Of a stretch of DNA of 64,000 nucleotides, positions 9,854 through 17,898 are shown piece by piece. The stretch is from Kofleriaceae bacterium (GTDB taxonomy: Bacteria > Myxococcota_A > Polyangia > Haliangiales > Haliangiaceae): NCBI GenBank assembly GCA_018058095.1, contig JAGPCO010000021.1, positions 1 to 64,000 on the forward strand. Reading direction: 5' to 3'. Within the stretch, counting starts at the first letter, position 1. Each line of letters starts with the position of its first letter. The translations under genes were made by a program, and so were the position numbers. The notes beneath the pieces were generated by a model, which worked only from the letters and a program-made list of their open reading frames with translations, made no database searches and was not told the DNA's origin.

Positions 9854-11676
9854 CAGAACAGGTACCCCACGGTGGCGAAGCCATTGAAGAATGAGTCCCG
9901 GGCGCCGAACACGTCCTTGGCCGGATCGGCGTCGCGCATCGTGGTCTGCACGCCGTTGCCCTCGAACGAGTAGCCGACGGTGGTCAGCTTGAACGCGACG
10001 CGCGCGAACAGGGTCGAGGTGACGCCGATGTCGACGTGGGCCTCGCCGTCGATGCCCATGACCTTGGCTGCGCCGTACTCGGTGCGCAACTGGATGTCGC
10101 CGGTGGTGAGGATGGCCAGGAACGAGGCGCCCAGGCCCAGGGCGATGCGGCGCGACACCGGCAGGACCGCGACCAGGCCGGGCTCGACCATGCCGTAGCG
10201 GACGTTGGGCACGTCGACGATGGCGCCGTCCGGGGCCGACGCCTTGTCGATCTTGAAGCGCAGGCTGCCGTAGCGAACCCGCAGGCCGATGACCGGCGCG
10301 GTGTCGGACGAGCCGATCGGGAAGCGGAGGATGCCGCCGATGGCCCAGCGCTGCTGGATGGTGTTGAGGTTGACCAGCATGCGGTCGCCGACCGGGCCAT
10401 ACGCCACCTGCGAGTTGAGCTTGAGCACGCGGTCGACCATGACGCTGGCGCCGAGGTGACGCAGGAACGACCGGGTCCGCTTGTTGAAGGCCATCGGGTA
10501 GATGCTGGCGTCGATGAAGGCGCCGGCCACCGGGTTGTTCTTGTAGCCCTTGGGTTCGTTCTCGAGGTCGCTCGAGTAGGTGAAGGCCAGGCGCCGGGCC
10601 GACACCGACAGGCCGACCACGGCGTCGACCGCGCGCTCGCCCGGGGACAGCCGGGTCTGGACCGGACCGTCGTCGTCGCGCGCGCTGACCCCGTCGTCGT
10701 CGTCGTCGTCGTCGGCATCGTCGTCGTCGTCGTCGTCGTCGTCACCGCGATCCGCCACCCGCCGACCCTCTCCATCGTCATCGTCACCGTCGTCGTCGTC
10801 GCCATCGTCGTCGTCGTCGCCATCGTCGTCGCCACCCCGGCCCGGGGTGGTGAGCGGGCCGTCATCGTCATCATCGTCGCTACCGGCCCGGTCGCGTTCG
10901 CGCTCCTTACGCTCGCGCTCCTTGCGGGCGGCCTCCTTGCGCTCGCGCTCCTTGCGGGCGGCCTCCTCGCGCTCCTGCCGGGCCGCAGCCTCCCGCTCGC
11001 GCGCCTTGCGAGCGGCCTCTTCGCGCTCACGCTCGCGCGCCTTGCCGCGATCGTCGTCGTCGTCATCGCCCGCGTCGTCGTCGTCGTCGCGACCACCGCG
11101 GCCGCTGCCTCGGTCGTCGTCGTCGTCGTCGTCGCCGCCACCCGACACCGGAGACAGGGCGGCGATGGCGTCGAGGAGTTCGTCACGCAGCTCGGCCGCC
11201 GCCTTCTTGTCGAGGCGCGGTTCGCTCGAGGTCACCTCGATGGAGCCACGACCGATGGAGTTGCCGGTCCGCCCTTCCCGCAGCTTGAGGCGGAGAATGT
11301 AGCGGTCGCGCCGCTTCTCGACGTTGCCGGACAGCACCCCGTCGACGTTGAGCTTGCGCGCCACCTTGCGGATGTTCTCCGGGTTGGGCTTGGTCGCGCC
11401 GGCCTTCTCGGCCGCCTCGTCCCACTTGGCCAGCGCCACCAGGGTGTTGCCGGCACGGACCATCTTGCCGACGTCGGCCTGGAACTTCTCCGCCGACGGC
11501 CCCTCGAACTCGAGGACGACGACGCGGCGGCGCTCGGCCGCGGCCGGCGCCGACGCGCTCAGCCAGGCCAGGACGAACACGGCCGCGCCGATCCACGCCG
11601 CGGCCCACGGGCGAGGCCGAGGGCCGGCCGCGGCGCGGGCGTCACTTCGAGAAACGGTCGATTTCGAACTCGTCAT
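9853..11676 (-). CDS. Envelope protein: TolB/CsgG-like N-domain, Asp-rich linker, C-terminal barrel
   Basis: 607 aa. Residues about 25-47 look like a signal peptide (ending ASAPAAAE). Residues 50-190 resemble a TolB/CsgG-type alpha/beta domain (RRVVVLEFEG, then KLNVDGVLSGNVEKRRDRYILRLKLREG). A central 170-residue linker alternates runs of 5-9 Asp with a basic Arg/Glu/Lys coiled segment (about 210-265). The last 260 residues are beta-rich, end in YLF, and look like an outer-membrane barrel. The ATG lies 35 bp inside the pilT end, and the protease gene overlaps its stop, so pilT, this gene and the protease may form one operon. Function unknown. Confidence 0.75.
   Translation of the reverse strand: MTSSKSTVSRSDARAAAGPRPRPWAAAWIGAAVFVLAWLSASAPAAAERRRVVVLEFEGPSAEKFQADVGKMVRAGNTLVALAKWDEAAEKAGATKPNPENIRKVARKLNVDGVLSGNVEKRRDRYILRLKLREGRTGNSIGRGSIEVTSSEPRLDKKAAAELRDELLDAIAALSPVSGGGDDDDDDDRGSGRGGRDDDDDAGDDDDDDRGKAREREREEAARKAREREAAARQEREEAARKERERKEAARKERERKERERDRAGSDDDDDDGPLTTPGRGGDDDGDDDDDGDDDDGDDDDGEGRRVADRGDDDDDDDDDADDDDDDDGVSARDDDGPVQTRLSPGERAVDAVVGLSVSARRLAFTYSSDLENEPKGYKNNPVAGAFIDASIYPMAFNKRTRSFLRHLGASVMVDRVLKLNSQVAYGPVGDRMLVNLNTIQQRWAIGGILRFPIGSSDTAPVIGLRVRYGSLRFKIDKASAPDGAIVDVPNVRYGMVEPGLVAVLPVSRRIALGLGASFLAILTTGDIQLRTEYGAAKVMGIDGEAHVDIGVTSTLFARVAFKLTTVGYSFEGNGVQTTMRDADPAKDVFGARDSFFNGFATVGYLF
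10690..11140. repeat. GTC/GAC trinucleotide tracts
   Basis: Several pure (GTC)n runs on the plus strand, for example 10690-10745, 10790-10830 and 11050-11140, encode the poly-Asp stretches of the minus-strand gene. They can change length in frame. Confidence 0.85.
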
Positions 11677-12814
11677 TGCCGCTCGCTCCTGGGTTGGCTT
11701 CGGCCACGGGCGCCTGGCCCCAACCGCTGTTGGTGCCTCCGGACACGCCGCGGAACAGCAGCGCGAAGTCCGACGGGCTGGTGGAGTTCTTGACCGCCTC
11801 TTCGTAGGTGACCAGGCGTTGCTTGACCAGGTGGGCCAGGCTCTGATCGAACGACATCATGCCGTAGGGGTGCAGGCCCTCGGCGATGGCGTCCTTGATC
11901 TCGCGCGTCCGCTGCGGGTCCTCGATGAGCTCGCGCACGCGCTCGGTGTTGACCATGATCTCGAGCGCCGGAACCATCGACTTGCCGTCGGCGCGCGGCA
12001 GCAGGCGTTGTGACACCACGCCACGCAGGACCGCGGCCAGCGACAGCCGAGCCTGGGCCTGCTGGTGGGTCGGGAACATCGAGATGATGCGGTTGACCGT
12101 CTCGGTGGCGTCCACGGTGTGCAGCGTCGACAGGACCAGGTGCCCGGTCTCGGCCGCGGTGATCGCGATCTGCGCGGTCTCGGGGTCGCGCATCTCGCCG
12201 ACGAGGACCACGTCGGGATCCTGCCGCAGCGCCGCGCGCAGGGCCCGGCCGAACGTCATGGTGTCGAACCCGACCTCGCGCTGGTTGATGACCGAGCGCT
12301 TGTCGCGGAACGTGTACTCGATCGGGTCCTCGATCGTGACGATGTGGTAGGCGTGCTGCTGGTTGATGTAGTCGATCATCGCCGCCAGCGTGGTCGACTT
12401 GCCCGACCCGGTCGCGCCGGTGACCAGCACCACGCCGCGTCCGTTCTCGGTCAGGTCGAGCACGGTCTTGGGCAGGTTGAGGGTCTCGAACGGGGGCACC
12501 TCGGGTGGGATGAGGCGCATCACCATGCCGATCGAGCCGCGCTGCTGGAACAGGTTCACGCGGTAGCGCACCCCATCCGGGGTGCCGTAGGCCAGATCGA
12601 TGTCGAGGTTCTGCTCGAACTCGGCCCGCTGCCGGTCGTTCATCATGTGCACCGCGAAGCTGGCGATGGCCTCGCGGGTCAGGGCCGGCACGTCGCGCAC
12701 GGTGCGCAGCTCGCCCTTGATGCGGAAGATGGGCGGGAGCCCGGCCTTGAGGTGGACGTCGGACGCCCCCAGCTGGCGGGCCGCGGTCAGCACGCGGTCG
12801 AGGATCTGGCTCAT
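11642..12814 (-). CDS. pilT: Type IV pilus retraction ATPase PilT
   Basis: Hexameric secretion-type ATPase that drives pilus retraction and twitching motility at the inner membrane. About 390 aa. N-terminal domain with GASDVHLKAGLPPIF near residue 16; Walker A GATGSGKST (133-141); Asp box VTIEDPIEYTF; Walker B DVVLVGEMRD (201-210); His box HLVLSTLHT (225-233). The C-terminus has an extra tail (GGTNSGWGQAPVAEANPG onward) not usual for PilT. ATG 12814 fits the family N-terminus (MSQILDRVLTAAR) better than 12838. TACCAT lies 12 nt upstream. No other pilus genes are nearby. Confidence 0.93.
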   Translation of the reverse strand: MSQILDRVLTAARQLGASDVHLKAGLPPIFRIKGELRTVRDVPALTREAIASFAVHMMNDRQRAEFEQNLDIDLAYGTPDGVRYRVNLFQQRGSIGMVMRLIPPEVPPFETLNLPKTVLDLTENGRGVVLVTGATGSGKSTTLAAMIDYINQQHAYHIVTIEDPIEYTFRDKRSVINQREVGFDTMTFGRALRAALRQDPDVVLVGEMRDPETAQIAITAAETGHLVLSTLHTVDATETVNRIISMFPTHQQAQARLSLAAVLRGVVSQRLLPRADGKSMVPALEIMVNTERVRELIEDPQRTREIKDAIAEGLHPYGMMSFDQSLAHLVKQRLVTYEEAVKNSTSPSDFALLFRGVSGGTNSGWGQAPVAEANPGASGNDEFEIDRFSK

Positions 12815-12826
12815 CGCGGCCAAGGA

Positions 12827-12832
12827 ATGGTA
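12827..12832 (-). promoter_or_regulatory. Extended -10 (TGT-TACCAT) for pilT
   Basis: TACCAT with an upstream TG lies 12 nt before ATG 12814. It overlaps the alternative ATG at 12838, supporting the shorter protein. Confidence 0.5.
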
Positions 12833-12912
12833 ACACATGCCGACCAGGACTCACGGACACCCCGCAGGGGTGCCGGCGGGTGCTGCCAGCCGCCGTCAGA
12901 GGGGTCGTGTCG

Positions 12913-14049
12913 ATGCAATGCCAGGTCTGCAAGACCGAGAACGAGGTGGACTCGCGGTTCTGCGGCGGCTGTGGTGCCCGCGTCGGCACGACCATCCCGC
13001 CCGGGACCCAGTCGATCGCACCCCGCACGGTGAGCCTGGCCCCGGCCGTGCCGGCGGGGCCAACGTCGTCGCCCCCGGCCGAGCCGCCGTCGGCGCCGCG
13101 CCAGCCGGTGCGGCCATCGGGTGGCGCCTCCCTCGGGGGCACCTCGGGTGAGGGCTCGGAGCTGCTGACGCGGCCGCCGCGCCGGACCAGCACCTTCGTG
13201 CTGCTGGGGGCGAGCGCGGCGATGGTCGCCGCCGGGATCGGGCTCCTGGTCGCCGGCGCCCGCGCCAGCTCCGAGCCAGCCGGCGCGGGGGAACCCTCCG
13301 GGGTGGCGCCGGACCCGGCGCCCGGGCTACCCGGGACGCCCCCCGGCCCGACCGGCGGCGTGCCGGTGCCGTCGTCGCCCGGGGCGGTGGCGACAGGCGG
13401 GACCGGGGCGGGGGCCTCGCCAGATCGCGCCACCGGCGGCGGCGTGACCGGTGCCGGTGGTGCTGGTGCCAGCGGTGGCGGGGCCGTGCCGGATCGGGTC
13501 GTCTCCGGCGGCGCCGGCGCCAGTAACGGCGCTGGACCGACCGGCGGCGCCGGGGCGGGGGCGAGCGGCGGTGGCGGTGGCAACCCGGCTGGAACCGGTG
13601 CCGGCACGGCGACCTCCCCGGTCGGCGGCTCGGTCGACGCGGCCGGGTCGGCGCCGCTCAACCCGTACGAGGAGGCCACGGGCTCGGGCGCCGGCAGCGG
13701 CAACGCGGGCCCGGCGGTCGATGCGGCCGACGACGTCGATCCCGGCGCGCTGTCGCTGGCCGATCAGCTCGAGCGGCAGTCGTCGCGCAGCAAGGCCCGG
13801 TTCGACCGCTGCTACACCCAGACCACCAAGGCGCTCCCGGCCGACCAGGCGCTGGCCGGCGACGTCGAGGTCGCCTTCCAGATCCTGCCCGATGGGCGCG
13901 TCGCCAACGCCGCGGTCGTGCACGACACCACGGGGTCGACAGCGCTCGGGCAGTGCCTGTTGACGGTGGTGACCAGCTGGACCTTCTCCAGCAACGCGAC
14001 CGGCGCCCTCGACTTCGTCCGCTCCTTCCACTTCGCCGCCGGGCGGTGA
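12913..14049 (+). CDS. Zinc-ribbon membrane protein with AgmX/PglI-type C-terminal domain
   Basis: About 378 aa. A four-Cys zinc ribbon at the N-terminus (Cys3, Cys6, Cys17, Cys20), one transmembrane helix at about 95-115, then a long Gly/Pro/Ala/Thr-rich linker to about 260. The last 100 residues (SKARFDRCYTQTTKAL, GDVEVAFQILPDGRVANAAV, CLLTVVTSWTF) match the TonB-C-like domain of AgmX/PglI gliding-related proteins. Such proteins span from cytoplasm to periplasm and may transmit energy or force. The start could also be GTG 12907. It diverges from pilT, so a shared role in motility is possible but unproven. Confidence 0.78.
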   Translation: MQCQVCKTENEVDSRFCGGCGARVGTTIPPGTQSIAPRTVSLAPAVPAGPTSSPPAEPPSAPRQPVRPSGGASLGGTSGEGSELLTRPPRRTSTFVLLGASAAMVAAGIGLLVAGARASSEPAGAGEPSGVAPDPAPGLPGTPPGPTGGVPVPSSPGAVATGGTGAGASPDRATGGGVTGAGGAGASGGGAVPDRVVSGGAGASNGAGPTGGAGAGASGGGGGNPAGTGAGTATSPVGGSVDAAGSAPLNPYEEATGSGAGSGNAGPAVDAADDVDPGALSLADQLERQSSRSKARFDRCYTQTTKALPADQALAGDVEVAFQILPDGRVANAAVVHDTTGSTALGQCLLTVVTSWTFSSNATGALDFVRSFHFAAGR

Positions 14050-14116
14050 GCCCACACGTCACGTTGATCGCCAGACCCCGCGCCGGATGTCCCGGCGCGC
14101 GTCGACCAGAGGCCAG

Positions 14117-15163
14117 ATGTCCGTCGAAACCGATCGCCCCGAACCGTCCCTGTCCGCCTCCGCCGCGCGCGAGCTGGTCGGCGTCCAGGTGCTGGTCGTC
14201 GACCAGGACCGCGACGTCCAGCAGGGGCTGGCCCAGCTCCTGGCCGAGGCCGGGCTGCACGTCACCAGCGCGTTCGAGCCGACCGAGGCCATCGCTCGCA
14301 TCGACAGCCAGTTCTTCTCGGTCGCGCTGGTCGACGTCGACACCCCGACGCCAGGCGCCGGCCTGGCCACCATCGCCGAGGTCAAGCGGCGGTCGCCGAC
14401 GACGATGGTGCTGGCCCTGACCCCACGTCGGTCGTGGGACGACGCCGTCGCCGCGATCCGCGCCGGCGCCATCGATCTGATCCTCAAGGCACCCGAGTCG
14501 GTGCCGTACCTGCACGAGCGGGTGCTGGCGGCGGCCGGCCGCTCGGTCGGCCACCGCGAGGTCGACGCCGTGCTGGCCGACGTGCGCGACGTGTACGACG
14601 ACTTCCTGCAGCGCTTCATGGACGCCGAGCGTCGCGCCGCCGACCTGGGCGACCGCCTGGCCGGCAAGGATCCGACGCGGACCGCCCAGGTCGACGAGCT
14701 GCGCGTGCTCATCGTCGACGAGGTCGAGGCCCTGTACGAGGCCATGACCAGCGCGGCGCCGCCGGGCTTTTCGTTCGTCCACGCGACCTCGGGCGGCGAG
14801 GCGCTCGACCGCGCCGGTGGCGGCCAGTTCCACTACGCGATGATCGCGGAGGACCTGACCGACCTGCCGGTGTCCATGGTGGTGCGTTCGCTGCGGACCC
14901 AGGCGCCGGAGCTGGTGCTGCTGACCTTCCTCGGTCCGGCCGACAACGGCCGGGTCGGGCTGGTCGACAGCTCGGGCACGCGCCCGGTCGTGCCGCGCTT
15001 CACCGACGCGGCGCAGCTGGTCGAGCGCCTCGACGAGCTGGCCGAGGCCTGGCGCGCCAAGGCGCGCGAGCGCCGCTACATGCAGGCGTTCCGCGAGAAG
15101 CACTACGACTTCCTGCGCCGGTACGTCGAGCTGCGCACCAAGATCCAGCGCACCGGGCGCTGA
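14117..15163 (+). CDS. Tandem-receiver (REC-REC) response-regulator-like protein
   Basis: 348 aa with two CheY-like domains and no recognised output domain. REC1 (about 22-140) has VLVVDQDRD, the phospho-acceptor region ALVDVDTP, and a Lys in LILKAPE. REC2 (about 195-310) begins LRVLIVDEVEAL but has MIAEDLTDLP where the acceptor loop should be, with spacing unlike CheY, and lacks a clear switch Lys, so it may be a pseudo-receiver. The C-terminus is a charged helix. Probably a cytoplasmic signalling adaptor. It follows the AgmX-like gene by about 70 bp on the same strand. Confidence 0.75.
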   Translation: MSVETDRPEPSLSASAARELVGVQVLVVDQDRDVQQGLAQLLAEAGLHVTSAFEPTEAIARIDSQFFSVALVDVDTPTPGAGLATIAEVKRRSPTTMVLALTPRRSWDDAVAAIRAGAIDLILKAPESVPYLHERVLAAAGRSVGHREVDAVLADVRDVYDDFLQRFMDAERRAADLGDRLAGKDPTRTAQVDELRVLIVDEVEALYEAMTSAAPPGFSFVHATSGGEALDRAGGGQFHYAMIAEDLTDLPVSMVVRSLRTQAPELVLLTFLGPADNGRVGLVDSSGTRPVVPRFTDAAQLVERLDELAEAWRAKARERRYMQAFREKHYDFLRRYVELRTKIQRTGR

Positions 15164-15172
15164 GCACCGGCG

Positions 15173-15601
15173 ATGGCGAAGCGTCCGCGCACGAGGCCCA
15201 GCCAGCGGCCGACCGAGCCCGGCCCGGCCGGTCCGCTCCGGATCCGGGCCGACGGACGCCTCGTCGTGGTGCAGGCCATCGACTGCCAGCCGGGCGCGGC
15301 CCTGCTGCGCCGGCAGGCCCGCACCCTGGCCGACGACCGGCGGGTGTGGGCAGCGGTGGTGGCGCGGGCCTACGCCCTGTACCGCGCGAGCTGGTACCCC
15401 GACGCCGAGGAGGTGGCCGAGGGCGCCGTCGCCGCCACCAGCACGAAGGCGCTGCGTGCGCGCCTGACGCTGCGCCGGCTGGTGCTGTTCGGCGATGGCG
15501 CGTGGGAGATGTACCTCGCCGACGGCGGGCTGTTCGCCGGCCACACCGTCGCCGTCACCGTCCGCGCCGGCGTCGTCGAGGCGGTCCGGCTGTCGGGCTA
15601 G
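15173..15601 (+). CDS. Small protein with DUF2262-like end
   Basis: 142 aa. A basic Pro/Arg-rich N-terminus precedes a soluble alpha/beta region. The end (WEMYLADGGLFAGHTVAVT, then VVEAVRLSG) resembles the DUF2262 signature (glycine-rich turn, F-x-GH, strand). DUF2262 has no established function. No signal peptide. It starts 9 bp after the double-receiver gene, so co-transcription is likely. Family assignment is from memory of the pattern and tentative. Confidence 0.6.
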   Translation: MAKRPRTRPSQRPTEPGPAGPLRIRADGRLVVVQAIDCQPGAALLRRQARTLADDRRVWAAVVARAYALYRASWYPDAEEVAEGAVAATSTKALRARLTLRRLVLFGDGAWEMYLADGGLFAGHTVAVTVRAGVVEAVRLSG

Positions 15602-15636
15602 CCGACGAGGGTCGCCCAAGCCGGCCCCGGTCGCGG

Positions 15637-15642
15637 TAGCCT
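15637..15642 (+). promoter_or_regulatory. -10 element (TAGCCT) for the catalase-like gene
   Basis: TAGCCT preceded by GCGG lies 6 nt before ATG 15649, so the message should begin at the start codon. Confidence 0.55.
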
Positions 15643-15648
15643 CGGCCG

Positions 15649-16662
15649 ATGCCCGCCACCGACTGGACGGAGGTCGTCGTCGCTGACGAGGCCGAGCGGT
15701 TCGAGCGCCACGCCGCCGCCCTGGCCGCGCTGCAGCGGAGGCGGCCCCGGGCCGAGGGCGGCTTCGACCGTGCGCTGCACGCCAAGCCCAACCTCGGGCT
15801 CCTGGCCACGCTCGAGGTGCTGCCTGACCTGCCGGCGCACGCGCGGCAGGGACTGTTCGCGGCGCCGACGACCTACCAGGCCGTGGTCCGGTACTCCAAC
15901 GGGGCCGGGCACCGGCAGTCCGATCGGAAGCCCGACGTGCGCGGGCTCGCGGTCAAGGTGTTCGGAGTCGAGGGCAAGAAGCTCATCCCCGGGCTCGAGG
16001 ACGCAACTACCCAGGACTTCCTCGCCATCCGCACGCCGGTGGTGCCGATGCGTGACGCTGACGAGTTCATGGCCATCGTGCGGGCGTCGACGACCCCGGC
16101 CCTGCTGCCGCTGCGGCTGATCGGCGGGCTCGGGTTGCGACGGGGCGTGGGCATCATCAAGGCCGCGCTGACGAGCCTGCGCCAGCCGCAGGCGCCGCTG
16201 GCGGCGACCTCGTACTACAGCGCGCTGCCGATCAAGTTCGGGCCGTACGCGGTGCAGTACGCGTTCACGGCCACCGAGCCCGCCGCGCCGTACCGGGTGG
16301 CGTCGGCCGATCAGCTCGGGGCCGACCTCGCCGTGCGCCTGCGCGAGCGCGCCGTCGTCTACGACCTGCAGGTCCGGTTCTACGCCGACGCCGCGTCGAC
16401 GCCGATCGAGGACGCCTCGGTGGCGTGGACCTCGCCGTGGTCGACCGTGGGCCGGCTGACGCTGCCACCACAAGACTCGGCCTCCGCGCGCGGGCAGCGG
16501 GTGACCGCCTTCGTCGAGACCCTGGCGTTCGACCCGTGGCACGCGCTCGAGGACCACCGCCCGCTCGGCAACATCATGCGCGCGCGAAACGTCGCCTACC
16601 GGGTGAGCACGCAGACCCGGCAGGCCGCGGCCGAGCCACGCCAGCTGCCCTCGTTCGACTGA
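15649..16662 (+). CDS. Catalase-like haem protein
   Basis: 337 aa, shorter than true catalases (about 480 or more) and like the minimal catalase-related peroxidases. Visible signatures: candidate distal His44 in RALHAKPN, VVRYSNGAG (equivalent of VRFSTV), PDVRGLAVKVFGV, TTQDFLAI, and near the C-terminus PLGNIMRARNVAYRVS, where a Tyr at about 317 sits at the proximal haem-ligand position. The distal Asn normally found after DFL is not obvious. No signal peptide, so probably cytoplasmic peroxide or lipid-peroxide chemistry. Substrate cannot be told from sequence. Confidence 0.82.
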   Translation: MPATDWTEVVVADEAERFERHAAALAALQRRRPRAEGGFDRALHAKPNLGLLATLEVLPDLPAHARQGLFAAPTTYQAVVRYSNGAGHRQSDRKPDVRGLAVKVFGVEGKKLIPGLEDATTQDFLAIRTPVVPMRDADEFMAIVRASTTPALLPLRLIGGLGLRRGVGIIKAALTSLRQPQAPLAATSYYSALPIKFGPYAVQYAFTATEPAAPYRVASADQLGADLAVRLRERAVVYDLQVRFYADAASTPIEDASVAWTSPWSTVGRLTLPPQDSASARGQRVTAFVETLAFDPWHALEDHRPLGNIMRARNVAYRVSTQTRQAAAEPRQLPSFD

Positions 16663-16683
16663 GCTGCTCGGGGCTGGTCGGGC

Positions 16684-17898
16684 TCAGGGCGTGGGGCCGA
16701 GCCAGACGGCGGCGCCGTCGACGACCCGCTCGACCAGGATGGGCGGGTCGGAGTAGACGCCGTCGCGCGGCACCCGGTACAGCGCGAGGTCGCCGGCCGG
16801 TAGCGCGACGTCGAGCTCGTCCCCGACCTGGTCGTCGCCGGCCTCACCCTCGGCCGCGGCCCCGGGCTCGCCGCCGCCGCCGTCGACAGCTGGCTCGGCG
16901 GCGGCCTTTCCGTCCTGGCCCTTGCCGCCCTTCTTGCCGGCGTCCTGGCCCTTGCCGCCCTTCTTGCCGGCGTCCTTGCCGTCCTTGCCGTCCTTGCCGC
17001 CACGCTCGCGCGGGCCGAGCACGAGGGCCCACGAGCCGTCGGGGGCCAGCGCCGAGGCATGGTAGCCCTTCCAGCACTTGTACTCACCGCCGCTGGCGCG
17101 CATGACACACGCCCGTGGCCCGTCCTGGACCAGGGCCCACTGGCTGTCGGTCGACCACGCCAGCGGTACGCCGTCGCGGATGACCTTGCGCCGTGCGCCC
17201 ACACCGTCGAGCGCGAACGAGTAGAGGATCTCGGCCGGGACCTCGACCTTCTTGTCGTGGATCGTGCCCGGGTACACGCCGAGCGCGCGCCGACCGTCGG
17301 GGCTGATCGACAGGCGTCGCAGCGGCGCGTCGGCCAGGCGGCGGCGCCGGGTCAGATCGGTCAGGCCGGCGGCCCAGATGCCCTGGGCGTCGGACCACAC
17401 CAGCTGGCGGTCACGCGCCGCGCCGACGACGGTGGCGTGGGTCGTGCCGACCGGCAGCGGGGTGACCACCCCGGTGCGGAGGAGGACCACGGCGTGCCGG
17501 CCGCTGGCGACAGTGCACACCACGCAGGCGCCGTCGCTGCTCGGCTCGGGGGTGCCCTTGCACGGCAGCGGGCGCAGCGCGGACCCGGGGGTGAGCGGCA
17601 TCCAGCTCCACGCGCCGTCGACGTCGACGAGCACGACCCGGCGACCGGGATCGGTCCGCACCGCGGTGGCGCGTCCTCCGCCGGGCAGGGCCACCAGCTG
17701 CGTGGCCGGCCCCTTGCCGCGCGCGTCGGTGCGCCACAACGCGCCGTCCCGGCTGAACACCACCACCTCGCGCAGCAGCGGGTCGTCGGCCGGGGCGGCG
17801 CTGGCCGGCGTCGCCCGCACGATGGCGCTGGCCAGCACCAGCACCCACGCGACCAGGCCCGGCCGGGCCGGCCGCCTCACCTGGGCGCGGCCGTTCAT
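16684..17898 (-). CDS. Secreted beta-propeller-like protein with Lys/Gly/Asp repeats
   Basis: 404 aa. A signal peptide (hydrophobic segment ending PASAAPADD) is followed by repeating strands in the style of TolB/PD40 propellers (VVFSRDGALWRTDARG, LSISPDGRRALGVYPG, LAWSTDSQWALVQDG, SALAPDGSWALVLG). A low-complexity insert, KDGKDGKDAGKKGGKGQD and repeats, sits near residue 300, followed by an acidic stretch. Its ATG overlaps the upstream stop by 4 bp (ATGA), making it the last gene of a four-gene operon. Function unknown; probably periplasmic or extracellular. Confidence 0.72.
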   Translation of the reverse strand: MNGRAQVRRPARPGLVAWVLVLASAIVRATPASAAPADDPLLREVVVFSRDGALWRTDARGKGPATQLVALPGGGRATAVRTDPGRRVVLVDVDGAWSWMPLTPGSALRPLPCKGTPEPSSDGACVVCTVASGRHAVVLLRTGVVTPLPVGTTHATVVGAARDRQLVWSDAQGIWAAGLTDLTRRRRLADAPLRRLSISPDGRRALGVYPGTIHDKKVEVPAEILYSFALDGVGARRKVIRDGVPLAWSTDSQWALVQDGPRACVMRASGGEYKCWKGYHASALAPDGSWALVLGPRERGGKDGKDGKDAGKKGGKGQDAGKKGGKGQDGKAAAEPAVDGGGGEPGAAAEGEAGDDQVGDELDVALPAGDLALYRVPRDGVYSDPPILVERVVDGAAVWLGPTP

